Part shown: positions 1 through 5,838 of the stretch, one piece after another
How the letters are laid out: each line of letters opens with the position of its first letter
Position numbering within the stretch: the first letter of the stretch is position 1
Source of the DNA: a virus
IMG/VR virus record: IMGVR_UViG_3300020442_003277
Coordinates: 1-35,518 of that record
DNA: 35,518 nucleotides
Direction: 5' to 3' (one strand)
Position numbers and translations under genes: made by a program
The notes under the pieces: generated by a model
Database searches by the model: none
What the model was told of the DNA's origin: nothing
The model's input: only the letters and a program-made list of their open reading frames with translations

Positions 1-234
1 ATATTCTGCTGGATACAGCATAATCGAGAAGGCGTCAAATTCGTCGTTTGACAGACCTACTCGATACGAAAATCTAGCAACTTCTAAGAATGCTCTTTGG
101 ATAGTCTTAAATGGACGCAATGCAGAGTTACCCCTGTTGTCAATTGCATCGGAAGCATCAAAGTCATCAGGGTTAACGTAAATAATACGTCCCGTACGGG
201 ACGTAATAATATTCTTAAGACGGGTTAGTGCCAT
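1..234 (-). CDS. Virion structural protein, N-terminal part (runs off the window)
   Basis: The gene starts at the ATG at 232-234 and is open to base 1, giving 78 residues beginning MALTRLKNIITSRTGR. The N-terminus contains a stretch RGNSALRPFKTIQRAFLEVA that I recall from large cyanomyovirus structural proteins, possibly of fibre or beta-helix type. No catalytic motif is visible in this part. It is the last gene of a leftward series of putative fibre proteins and has a late-type promoter box 23 bases upstream. No strong ribosome binding site is seen. A perfect 20-base palindrome lies inside the coding sequence at 186-205. The family assignment is from memory and the function remains open. Confidence 0.7.
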   Translation of the reverse strand, partial: MALTRLKNIITSRTGRIIYVNPDDFDASDAIDNRGNSALRPFKTIQRAFLEVARFSYRVGLSNDEFDAFSIMLYPAEY

Positions 235-256
235 TTCTTACGCTGCTCTTTTAGTT

Positions 257-265
257 ATTTATTAT
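257..265 (-). promoter_or_regulatory. Late-type promoter box TAATAAATA
   Basis: The minus strand reads TAATAAATA in the gap between the 501-aa gene and the left-edge structural gene, 23 bases before its ATG. This resembles the T4 late -10 box TATAAATA and would give a leader of about ten bases. Confidence 0.5.
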
Positions 266-273
266 ATCAGGGA

Positions 274-1779
274 TCAGGGAGCGCCACCGCCGCCACCGCC
301 ACCGCCGACGCCACCATAGTCAGCAACGTTAACTCTAGTGGTGAAGGAAGTAGAAACATCCTCAAATCCTACAAGGTTAAATACGTTGTTTTGTGTTACA
401 GAATTTACAATTAATTTCTGTCCAGGACCAACAACCAAAGAAGTTGTGCGATCAACGTTATTTGCAGCATTGGTTTTACCAATAATGATATAACTTTCAG
501 CATCAACATCAGAAGATCCTGCAACCACAGCACTCACAGTTGCAGTGTTTCTAGTTGCAGTTTGCGAAATTGGGTTGTCTCTGAATGTGTTAGTGCCTGC
601 AAAGTTTCCAGATCCTGCACCAAGACATACACGCAATTCAGTGCCAACGTAACTACGGACATAACCATATGCACCTGCAGTTTCTGCAGTAATAGTATAT
701 GTAACGTCGTTGATTGTAAATGTATCGGTGTTAGGGACCAGAGTACCATTAAGATTATAGATGTAAATACCAGTGTAAGTATACTGGTTTGAAGTGCTCA
801 GGACTCTGCTAGTGCCACCGTAGATAGAGTTGCCAGCAGTGCCTGTGCCACCATCATAGTAATACAAACTACCAGTAATACCAGTGCCAGAAAGGTCGTA
901 TTGGACATATGCACCAGAGCTACCTGCTGTGCCGTTACTAGTCTTATTGGTAGTATACTCGGTGCCATCATCAATAGGAGTGCCACTACCAAAAACACCA
1001 TCAGGACCCCATTCACCATTGGCAGTAATAGAGAGTTTGAAGTCTCTACCTGACATAGAAGAGTCAGCGAGATTAAAACGGTATGCGCGGTCAGAGAATA
1101 CTTCCAAACCATTCAAGAAGTAATCGTAAACACCGTTTGCTGTCGTTACAGAGAATACAAACGCTTGCACTGCTGCTGCAATACCACCAGATGAAATGGT
1201 AGCACTACCACCGAAGGACGTTGCTACAATATCACCATCAGCAAATTCTGCACCAGATCCATTAATAGTGGAGGGACCAATATAGAGAATTGTATTTGCA
1301 CCGCTATCATCTACAGCAAATACGGTTGCCTCTGTGTCATCAGGAGCAGTGCCAGTTGTAAGGACTTGACCAACTTCAAAGTTACCAGTAACTGATTCAA
1401 TGGTAATTTGACGAAGAGCAACATCTTTTACAAAAATCTCAGTAAAAGCAGGGACATAGAATGATTCAAACTGGAAGACTTTTTCCTCATCTTCAGTTGT
1501 AAGTGCAACACCAGATGTAAATCCAGAGTTAGCAGTCATATTTGTATCAACTTCAATACGATATGCTGTGATTACATCACCAGAATGAAGAAGATAATTA
1601 GCAGAGTCCAGAGTCAGTTTCTGATCCCAATCTTTCAGTGCTGCAGAATATGCAGATCCTGTGCCGTCGTTTGCAACCGTTAACACAGCACTGGCAGATT
1701 GACCAATAGGTGCTTTGTATAAGACCGTATTAGTATTCGCCGCTGGCTTCGATTGTGCAAGTAGTCCTGTTTTTGCCAT
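274..1779 (-). CDS. Virion structural protein with poly-glycine C-terminus (501 aa)
   Basis: The protein begins MAKTGLLAQSKPAANTNTVLY and is rich in Thr, Ser, Gly and Ala, with beta-type segments such as SAVLTVANDGTGSAY and LRQITIESVTGNFEVGQVLT. It has no signal peptide, membrane segment or catalytic motif. This composition fits a tail fibre or virion surface protein. The last residues are a run of eight glycines followed by Ala-Pro, encoded by a GCC/ACC-type triplet repeat at about 278-305. It lies 9 bases downstream of the 441-aa fibre-like gene in the same direction. The virion role is inferred from composition and position; the exact structural part is unknown. Confidence 0.65.
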   Translation of the reverse strand: MAKTGLLAQSKPAANTNTVLYKAPIGQSASAVLTVANDGTGSAYSAALKDWDQKLTLDSANYLLHSGDVITAYRIEVDTNMTANSGFTSGVALTTEDEEKVFQFESFYVPAFTEIFVKDVALRQITIESVTGNFEVGQVLTTGTAPDDTEATVFAVDDSGANTILYIGPSTINGSGAEFADGDIVATSFGGSATISSGGIAAAVQAFVFSVTTANGVYDYFLNGLEVFSDRAYRFNLADSSMSGRDFKLSITANGEWGPDGVFGSGTPIDDGTEYTTNKTSNGTAGSSGAYVQYDLSGTGITGSLYYYDGGTGTAGNSIYGGTSRVLSTSNQYTYTGIYIYNLNGTLVPNTDTFTINDVTYTITAETAGAYGYVRSYVGTELRVCLGAGSGNFAGTNTFRDNPISQTATRNTATVSAVVAGSSDVDAESYIIIGKTNAANNVDRTTSLVVGPGQKLIVNSVTQNNVFNLVGFEDVSTSFTTRVNVADYGGVGGGGGGGGAP

Positions 1780-1788
1780 GGTTAGTTA

Positions 1789-3114
1789 TTAAAATCCTGC
1801 GTAGAAGAATTGTTGTTGTCTGGTCCTACCAGTTAAGTTTGCGGCACCAATACCAGCACCAAAGTTAACGTCGTCAAGAGAAACGTTTTCAGTAGAAAGC
1901 AGGGTTGCATCTGCATCAGGGAAGCGAATCTCTCTAATATCAGTCAAGTTGTCAGTTTTAATAGCAAGTGTGCCAACTGCAATTGCACTCTCTTTTACCA
2001 GGGGTTGATAGAAAGTTTTATTATCAAGGTTTTGTGTGGCCTTTTCGGTGACAATGACGTTATTCTCACCGATATTTGTATTTAGGGTCTGAGTTTCTGC
2101 AAATTCAAACGTTTGGTTTGTTTGAGTATTAGAATTAGCAATACTAAAAGAAAACTTCTTAGTATTATCTGTAGGATCTTGGAAGATCATCCCCTCAGTA
2201 GTTTTGTTGGTAAGGATCTGTGTAGTATCCGTGCCAACCAATTCAATACTAAAATCAGGAATAGTAATTGTCCTGTTTGCTGTTAAAGCATCAGTATTGA
2301 ATTGTGCCCAGAATGCATTTGTTTCTGCATTAGGGACAAGTTTCGCATTGACAAAGGACTTAGAAAGCAAAGTTTGCTCAGTCTTTGTGTCAATTAATGT
2401 AGAACTTGTAGCAGTAGGTTCTGTAGATGTCGTGATAGGACCAGGATCTGGCAGGAAGTAGGATCTACGAAGTCCTGCTGAATCGGGCCAGTTAATTTGG
2501 AAGATTGCTTCCTCATCACCATCTACAATAACAAAGTTATCCTCATCAATGAGAAGAGTTTTGTTTCTCAGAGTTTGCTCAGTATCATCACCAACCAAAA
2601 TTGTGCCACTACCAACCGTAATAGGAGGTAACGTCATGATTCTGGTGTTTGTGCCAGTGCCTACGTTACTGACTTCAAATCTTGCTCTAGGACCCTGAGC
2701 ATCTTCAAGGATGAATTCGCCATCACCCATGACAAATTGACCAGTTACCTTAACGGCACCTGTGCCTTTCGGTGCTAACACAATGTCAGCATTATCAGCA
2801 CTCGTGTCTATTGCAGTAATATAAAGTGAAACAAATTCACTGCTGTTTTGAATTCTACTGAAATAGAATCCACCATCGCCAAATGCAACACCCATTTGAT
2901 CATATGCATCTTGATATAGACCAGTATTTCGGTCCAAGTCAAAACAAAGTCCAGGCTCTTGTTTAGTGCCTTGGGCAACACCTTTGAAAAGTTGATTGAT
3001 TTTTGCTTTTCTGTTGGGAATCAGAGGGTCAGAAACAACCACTGGAAGAATTGCTTCTCCAGATAGATTGGAATCTGAAATTGTTTCCAACTGAGAGATT
3101 TTACGGGTTCCCAC
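1789..3114 (-). CDS. Tail-fibre-like structural protein with NKT repeats (441 aa)
   Basis: The protein starts MGTRKISQLETISDSNLSGE and carries about five degenerate repeats spaced at some 50-60 residues, with cores EQTLRNKTLL, EQTLLSKSFV, TQILTNKTTE and TQNLDNKTFY. Repeats of the TLTNKTL kind are common in phage tail fibres and cyanophage virion proteins, where they form beta-structured shafts. The N-terminal MGTRKISQL start resembles the attachment end of such proteins. A perfect late box TATAAATA lies 28 bases upstream. It precedes the 501-aa structural gene in the same transcription unit. Fibre assignment is by repeat type; the receptor and position on the particle cannot be told. Confidence 0.65.
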   Translation of the reverse strand: MGTRKISQLETISDSNLSGEAILPVVVSDPLIPNRKAKINQLFKGVAQGTKQEPGLCFDLDRNTGLYQDAYDQMGVAFGDGGFYFSRIQNSSEFVSLYITAIDTSADNADIVLAPKGTGAVKVTGQFVMGDGEFILEDAQGPRARFEVSNVGTGTNTRIMTLPPITVGSGTILVGDDTEQTLRNKTLLIDEDNFVIVDGDEEAIFQINWPDSAGLRRSYFLPDPGPITTSTEPTATSSTLIDTKTEQTLLSKSFVNAKLVPNAETNAFWAQFNTDALTANRTITIPDFSIELVGTDTTQILTNKTTEGMIFQDPTDNTKKFSFSIANSNTQTNQTFEFAETQTLNTNIGENNVIVTEKATQNLDNKTFYQPLVKESAIAVGTLAIKTDNLTDIREIRFPDADATLLSTENVSLDDVNFGAGIGAANLTGRTRQQQFFYAGF

Positions 3115-3140
3115 GAATAATCACACGATTTGCTACAGGT

Positions 3141-3308
3141 CTATTTATACTCTTCCGAAGGATAGAGTTCGTTGTATTTGAGGAAGCGGCGAATGTTAGG
3201 AGGAATACCTAATGCATCACAGCAATCATTGTAGTGCTCCCATTCTTTTTGCAACTCAGATGGGATCGATTGGTCTGTTTCCGAGGATGAGTTCTCTGAA
3301 TTGCTCAT
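3141..3308 (-). CDS. Small hypothetical protein (55 aa)
   Basis: A 55-residue frame starts MSNSENSSSETDQSIPSELQ and ends at a TAG at 3141-3143. AAGG lies about 9 bases before the ATG, a reasonable ribosome binding site. It overlaps the 3' end of the preceding gene by 53 bases in another frame. The protein is hydrophilic, with a Ser-rich N-terminus and a CCDALGIPPNIRRFLKYNEL segment that looks like a short folded helical part. I do not recognise the family. The late promoter for the next fibre gene overlaps its stop codon, so it probably ends a small-gene cluster. Confidence 0.6.
   Translation of the reverse strand: MSNSENSSSETDQSIPSELQKEWEHYNDCCDALGIPPNIRRFLKYNELYPSEEYK
3142..3149 (-). promoter_or_regulatory. 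Late promoter box TATAAATA
   Basis: Perfect match on the minus strand to the T4 late -10 box, 28 bases upstream of the 441-aa fibre-like gene and overlapping the stop of the 55-aa gene. Confidence 0.65.
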
Positions 3309-3498
3309 ACTTTTGCACCTTATTCTTGTGGTAGTCTAGCATTTCTTGCGTCTCAGCAATCAATTCCTCATAAAATTTACGAGGATTAACATCATCGTCA
3401 TCGAGATAATCAGAAATTACATCTGCCAAACGACAGCGACGTTGTTTATCATATGTTTGATCAGGTCCTAAGAAGGGATGATCACTTACCGATTCCAT
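3256..3498 (-). CDS. Conserved cyanophage hypothetical protein (80 aa)
   Basis: The likely protein starts MESVSDHPFLGPDQTYDKQR and ends NRPIDPI. I recall similar short proteins with an SDHPFLGPDQTY start in other cyanomyoviruses, which is why I prefer the ATG at 3496-3498; an open frame extends up to 3534 and another ATG lies at 3504. Motifs seen are an acidic patch DYLDDDDV and a helical, possibly coiled-coil segment FYEELIAETQEMLDYHKNKV. The start overlaps the end of the upstream 73-aa gene, suggesting translational coupling. No function can be assigned. Confidence 0.65.
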   Translation of the reverse strand: MESVSDHPFLGPDQTYDKQRRCRLADVISDYLDDDDVNPRKFYEELIAETQEMLDYHKNKVQKYEQFRELILGNRPIDPI

Positions 3499-3703
3499 AG
3501 TCATCTGCTTCAGATTCAAGTTTGCGAAGGTCATTGTGTAACCGTTTGAGTGCTTCGGTCATCTCAGGAGTTTCTTCCCACTCCCAAGTATCACCTTTGC
3601 TATTTTTACGAGACTTTTTCATAATTTCTCTCTCCTCTGGTGATAATTTTCCCAACTCTACTTTCCACCAGGGAGCATAGAGTGGATACTTATAATTTAC
3701 CAT
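3482..3703 (-). CDS. Small hypothetical protein (73 aa)
   Basis: I place the start at the ATG at 3701-3703 (MVNYKYPLYAPWWKVELGKL), which overlaps the stop codon of the upstream zinc-ribbon gene; a TTG start 15 bases further upstream is possible but less likely. The protein has an aromatic N-terminus, a charged central part with KKSRKNSKGDTWEWEE, and a helical C-terminal end ALKRLHNDLRKLESEADD. There is no signal peptide or membrane segment. It belongs to a chain of overlapping small genes. I do not recognise its family. Confidence 0.6.
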   Translation of the reverse strand: MVNYKYPLYAPWWKVELGKLSPEEREIMKKSRKNSKGDTWEWEETPEMTEALKRLHNDLRKLESEADDYGIGK

Positions 3704-3858
3704 TTTCCGATAGGGCAATGCATTTGTGGGATTCTTACCTTAATAGGCATAATACAACCACATTTTGCACAGCGACTAAAACGTTGCAAAAACTCACAAT
3801 CTCTGCATATTTTCATTCGTGCATCAGCACTAATATTTTTATTGTTAGGGACGGTCAT
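3697..3858 (-). CDS. Small zinc-ribbon-like protein (53 aa)
   Basis: The frame runs from ATG at 3856-3858 to TAA at 3697-3699 and encodes 53 residues. Cysteines sit at 18, 21, 30, 33, 35 and 48 in the pattern CRDC-x8-CAKCGC-x12-C, a four-cysteine zinc ribbon with extra cysteines. I recall short cyanophage proteins of the same CxxC/CAKCGC/PIGKW type of unknown function. The stop overlaps the next ATG (ATGGTAA). A perfect late promoter box lies 27 bases upstream, immediately after the tRNA-Asn 3' end. Zinc binding is inferred from the cysteine spacing; a role in nucleic-acid or protein binding is only a guess. Confidence 0.7.
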   Translation of the reverse strand: MTVPNNKNISADARMKICRDCEFLQRFSRCAKCGCIMPIKVRIPQMHCPIGKW

Positions 3859-3884
3859 AACAATTGATACTTTTACACTGAAAA

Positions 3885-3892
3885 TATTTATA
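3885..3892 (-). promoter_or_regulatory. Late promoter box TATAAATA, abutting tRNA-Asn
   Basis: Perfect TATAAATA on the minus strand beginning at the base next to the tRNA-Asn discriminator. It would drive the zinc-ribbon gene and the small-gene chain after it. Confidence 0.65.
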
Positions 3893-3964
3893 CTCCCCTT
3901 CCTGGGATCGAACCAGGGACCAATTGATTAACAGTCAATCGCTCTACCGCTGAGCTAAAGAGGA
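3893..3964 (-). tRNA. tRNA-Asn (anticodon GUU)
   Basis: A 72-base cloverleaf on the minus strand. The acceptor TCCTCTT pairs with AAGGGGA, with one U-G pair. The D arm is GCTCAGCGGTAGAGC, the anticodon arm is GATTGACTGTTAATCAATT with GUU in the loop, and the T arm is CCTGGTTCGATCCCAGG. The discriminator is G and no CCA is encoded, as in many cyanophage tRNAs. Confidence 0.95.
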
Positions 3965-3970
3965 ATATTA

Positions 3971-4010
3971 GGGGGCGCTCTTTCTATGCAGAGTCTTTAG
4001 GTACTCCCCC
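3971..4010 (-). other. Stem-loop in the spacer between tRNA-Ala and tRNA-Asn
   Basis: The 47-base spacer between the two tRNAs can fold on the minus strand with five G (4006-4010) paired to five C (3971-3975) around an inner CUCU/AGAG stem (3978-3981 with 3990-3993). It may guide tRNA processing or separate the tRNAs. There is no T tract, so it is not a classical terminator. Confidence 0.4.
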
Positions 4011-4011
4011 A

Positions 4012-4084
4012 TGGAGAATAGCGGACTCGAACCGCTGACATCCTGCTTGCAAAGCAGGCGCTCTACCAACTGAGCTAATTCCCC
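4012..4084 (-). tRNA. tRNA-Ala (anticodon UGC)
   Basis: A 73-base cloverleaf. The acceptor GGGGAAT pairs with ATTCTCC (one G-U pair). The D arm is GCTCAGTTGGTAGAGC, the anticodon stem-loop is CCTGCTTTGCAAGCAGG with UGC, and the T arm is AGCGGTTCGAGTCCGCT. The discriminator is A and CCA is not encoded. Confidence 0.95.
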
Positions 4085-4090
4085 TGAAAA

Positions 4091-4212
4091 TAACCGCTGA
4101 TGCGTCCATCAACGGTAGCAGTCAAGAAGGATCCCACTTCTCTCTCACATGGGTTGGATTTCCGATTCTTTTTTCTCTCGGAGATGTGAGCACGGGTGTC
4201 GCCATCCCGTTT
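4091..4212 (-). ncRNA. Candidate structured RNA between tRNA-Thr and tRNA-Ala
   Basis: The 126-base spacer between two tRNA genes has no convincing ORF and folds into four consecutive stem-loops on the minus strand. They are ACGGG/CCCGT (4206-4210 with 4192-4196); CTCACAT/ATGTGAG (4184-4190 with 4144-4150) enclosing TCCGA/TCGGA (4178-4182 with 4161-4165); AGAAG/CTTCT (4137-4141 with 4125-4129); and a 10-bp stem with a 4-base loop (4107-4116 with 4093-4102). The last stem has one pair (4097/4112) that is G-U on the minus transcript but a C-A mismatch on the plus transcript, which favours the minus RNA. T4 has non-tRNA stable RNAs (C and D) near its tRNA cluster, so an analogous RNA is plausible. 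Not a tRNA: no T-loop consensus. Confidence 0.4.
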
Positions 4213-4213
4213 A

Positions 4214-4287
4214 AGCCAAACAACGGACTTGAACCGTTGACCTACGGTTTACAAAACCGTTGCTCTATCCAGCTGAGCTAGTTTGGC
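4214..4287 (-). tRNA. tRNA-Thr (anticodon UGU)
   Basis: A 74-base cloverleaf with fully paired acceptor GCCAAAC/GTTTGGC. The D arm is GCTCAGCTGGATAGAGC, the anticodon arm is ACGGTTTTGTAAACCGT with UGU, and the T arm is CAACGGTTCAAGTCCGTTG. The discriminator is U and no CCA is encoded. Its 5' 23 bases also encode the end of the 70-aa gene on the same strand. Confidence 0.95.
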
Positions 4288-4477
4288 GTTCTTCTTTGGA
4301 TGTTTTGAAGTAGAGTTTATAATACCTCTGCTTCATCTCATCCAGTATAGCATTATCCTCGTCAAATGCCATATATTTAGTGAGTTGGTAACATCCTTCT
4401 AACTCAGAAATAAGTCTAAGAATGTTGACTGATTTACGAGGCAATCCGCCGTGTGTCCAGTGAGTGTGATCAGTCAT
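4265..4477 (-). CDS. Small hypothetical protein ending inside tRNA-Thr (70 aa)
   Basis: The start MTDHTHWTHGGLPRKSVNIL at 4475-4477 overlaps the TGA of the upstream 59-aa gene (ATGA). The protein is soluble, with a helical middle NILRLISELEGCYQLTKYMA and a basic end YYKLYFKTSKEERQTSSAG. The last seven residues and the TAG stop are read from the 5' part of tRNA-Thr, the stop falling in the D arm. The tidy ATGA junction and the amphipathic pattern support a real gene. I do not recognise the family. RNase P cutting of the tRNA would remove the stop codon from the mRNA. Confidence 0.6.
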   Translation of the reverse strand: MTDHTHWTHGGLPRKSVNILRLISELEGCYQLTKYMAFDEDNAILDEMKQRYYKLYFKTSKEERQTSSAG

Positions 4478-4653
4478 TGACGAAGGGGCCAAGGACCGAA
4501 ATAGTCTTCCTTATCAAGATCCAAATACTGATACAATGCTATATGTAGGTGCCAATAGCGAAGATACCAATCAGCAATCAGACCATACATTGGTAACTCA
4601 TGGTAATCATTTTCATTTTGATGAAGCATTTGGATCAGGGTTTCTTTATCCAT
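4474..4653 (-). CDS. Small hypothetical protein directly after tRNA-Leu (59 aa)
   Basis: The frame starts MDKETLIQMLHQNENDYHEL at 4651-4653, only two bases after the tRNA-Leu 3' end, and ends with TGA overlapping the next ATG. The protein is aromatic and acidic, with LIADWYLRYWHLHIALYQYL in the middle and DYFGPWPLRQ at the end. No ribosome binding site exists outside the tRNA, so the message would be nearly leaderless after tRNA processing. No family is recognised. The overlap with the following gene and a clean reading frame of plausible composition support coding. Confidence 0.55.
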   Translation of the reverse strand: MDKETLIQMLHQNENDYHELPMYGLIADWYLRYWHLHIALYQYLDLDKEDYFGPWPLRQ

Positions 4654-4655
4654 AG

Positions 4656-4739
4656 TAGGAGCGGGGGGACTTGAACCCCCACGAGATAATTCTCAACAGA
4701 TTTTAAGTCTGGTGCGTCTACCGATTCCGCCACGCTCCC
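4656..4739 (-). tRNA. tRNA-Leu (anticodon UAA)
   Basis: A class II tRNA of 84 bases. The acceptor GGGAGCG pairs with CGCTCCT (the first pair is G-U). The D arm is GTGGCGGAATCGGTAGACGC, the anticodon arm is CAGACTTAAAATCTG with UAA, the variable arm is GAGAATTATCTC, and the T arm is GGGGGTTCAAGTCCCCC. The discriminator is A and no CCA is encoded. Confidence 0.95.
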
Positions 4740-4750
4740 AGAAAAGTTGC

Positions 4751-5341
4751 CTAGAAGAAAGTGGCAACAAGGACAATACGTCGTTTGTCAACAGGAGGAC
4801 GCATACAATGCAAACCTTCAAACAAAACAATGTCATCCTCAACAGGATAGAAAATTTTATTTGCTGAGTTAAGATTTGCAGATTGCGGAACAGTAGTCAT
4901 AGGGTTGTCCTCATCAATTAACACCGTCTCACCACCTGCATCAGTCAAGTAGATAAGAATGTTTTTATGTGGGAATGGGTGATCGTTGTGAGGAATGGAT
5001 AAACGGCGATCCCTAGAAGGATGCACACAATTTGCGTTGAATCTCAAAAGAGAATTTACATTCAAGTTGTTAGCATCAATAATTTCTTCCAGAAGTGGAT
5101 AATACTTCTGCATGAAAATAGATTGCTCCACTGGGTAATAGGTTTGACCCATACCCAACCACTTAGGACGTGCAAGAAAGGTGTGACTATAGAAAGGAAT
5201 ATCCTGATAATGACCTGTATCCTTATCTTCTGGAGTTGCAGAAGGGTTATAAAACCACGGAAAATCTGCACTCAGAGTAAGAGATTTCAATTCATTATAC
5301 AGAGGAGAAAATGTATTCTCCAGTCTCTCAAATTGACTCAT
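4751..5341 (-). CDS. 2OG-Fe(II) oxygenase family protein (196 aa)
   Basis: The C-terminal half has the iron-binding triad of 2-oxoglutarate oxygenases: H118 and D120 in IPHNDHPFPH, the distal H178 in LFEGLHCMRPP, and R187/R188 in VDKRRIVLVATFF for 2OG binding. NILIYLTD and GGETVLIDED are the matching core strands. Cyanophages commonly carry several such enzymes, with proposed prolyl-hydroxylase-like or nucleic-acid-modifying roles; the substrate is unknown. It begins MSQFERLENTFSPLYNELKS and lies 12 bases before tRNA-Leu. A strong sigma70-type promoter sits about 24 bases upstream, so this enzyme and the tRNA cluster are probably early or middle genes. No signal peptide is seen. Confidence 0.8.
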   Translation of the reverse strand: MSQFERLENTFSPLYNELKSLTLSADFPWFYNPSATPEDKDTGHYQDIPFYSHTFLARPKWLGMGQTYYPVEQSIFMQKYYPLLEEIIDANNLNVNSLLRFNANCVHPSRDRRLSIPHNDHPFPHKNILIYLTDAGGETVLIDEDNPMTTVPQSANLNSANKIFYPVEDDIVLFEGLHCMRPPVDKRRIVLVATFF

Positions 5342-5364
5342 GAATGTTGCTCTCTTGCTTGTAT

Positions 5365-5394
5365 ATTATATATCCTTGACCCCAACGTTGTCAA
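5365..5394 (-). promoter_or_regulatory. Sigma70-type promoter for the oxygenase and tRNA cluster
   Basis: On the minus strand -35 TTGACA (5389-5394) and -10 TATAAT (5365-5370) are separated by 18 bases, both perfect. The -10 overlaps the stop of the upstream 76-aa gene and lies 24 bases before the oxygenase ATG. Confidence 0.75.
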
Positions 5395-5596
5395 GGAATT
5401 GCTTTCTAAACTCCTCAACCTCATTGACTACTTCATCACTGATGGGAGGACCAGATTGCACAATTGGTGCAAGAATTACAGCAGCACCATCAGGTCTTTC
5501 GATACGCCAAACGCAACGATTGCGCTCACACATATCTACCAGAAACTCAAGATACTTCTCTGCTTCTGCTTCAGTTATTCGGATAGTGTCATTCAT
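5366..5596 (-). CDS. Conserved hypothetical protein (76 aa)
   Basis: I place the start at the ATG at 5594-5596 (MNDTIRITEAEAEKYLEFLV), which overlaps the upstream stop as ATGA. The frame is open 18 bases further but that would increase the overlap. The protein has a helical N-terminus, a strand region CVWRIERPDGAAVILAPIVQ, and an acidic helix DEVVNEVEEFRKQFLDNVG. It is soluble with no recognised domain. It is the second gene of a two-gene unit driven by the promoter at 5810-5838. Confidence 0.65.
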   Translation of the reverse strand: MNDTIRITEAEAEKYLEFLVDMCERNRCVWRIERPDGAAVILAPIVQSGPPISDEVVNEVEEFRKQFLDNVGVKDI

Positions 5597-5787
5597 TCTT
5601 TTACAGAAAAACAATAGGTCAACATGTCAGGATCAAGGATATCCTGAATTTCAGAAACGGTCTCAGTAAATCCTTCCAGACCCTCATCATCCCATCTCCA
5701 ATTTACAACTTTGTCGTTTCCTTCGTTGTCCATGAGTTTGATCTCACGTTTGGAGAAATTGATGAATACCTGCTCTAGGTCGGTCAT
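5593..5787 (-). CDS. Conserved cyanophage hypothetical protein (64 aa)
   Basis: A 64-residue acidic protein MTDLEQVFINFSKREIKLMD with a strand-like first half containing KVVNWRWDDEGLEGFTETV and an Asp-rich end. I recall similar small proteins in cyanomyoviruses without known function. The gene is first after a sigma70-type promoter, about 22 bases downstream of its -10, and its TGA overlaps the next ATG. Early expression is inferred from the promoter type. Confidence 0.65.
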   Translation of the reverse strand: MTDLEQVFINFSKREIKLMDNEGNDKVVNWRWDDEGLEGFTETVSEIQDILDPDMLTYCFSVKE

Positions 5788-5809
5788 TGGGTGCCTCGTT
5801 TACCCACAT

Positions 5810-5838
5810 ATCATAGCACACTGCCGCGGCCGTGTCAA
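5810..5838 (-). promoter_or_regulatory. Sigma70-type promoter with GGGTAAACG leader
   Basis: Minus-strand -35 TTGACA (5833-5838) and -10 TATGAT (5810-5815) are 17 bases apart, with a GC-rich spacer containing GCCGCGG. Three bases after the -10 comes TGGGTAAACG, identical and equally spaced to the promoter at 29428-29456. The -35 overlaps the gp5 stop codon. Confidence 0.75.

Noticed and set aside
3893-4739. Integration attachment site at the tRNA cluster
   Set aside because: No integrase is seen nearby, T4-like phages are strictly lytic, and the tRNAs are complete genes with promoters rather than 3' tRNA fragments.
5021-5617. 198-codon plus-strand frame
   Set aside because: Opposite the oxygenase and 76-aa genes, which have conserved motifs; the frame is Cys/Ser/Ile-rich in the manner of shadow frames.
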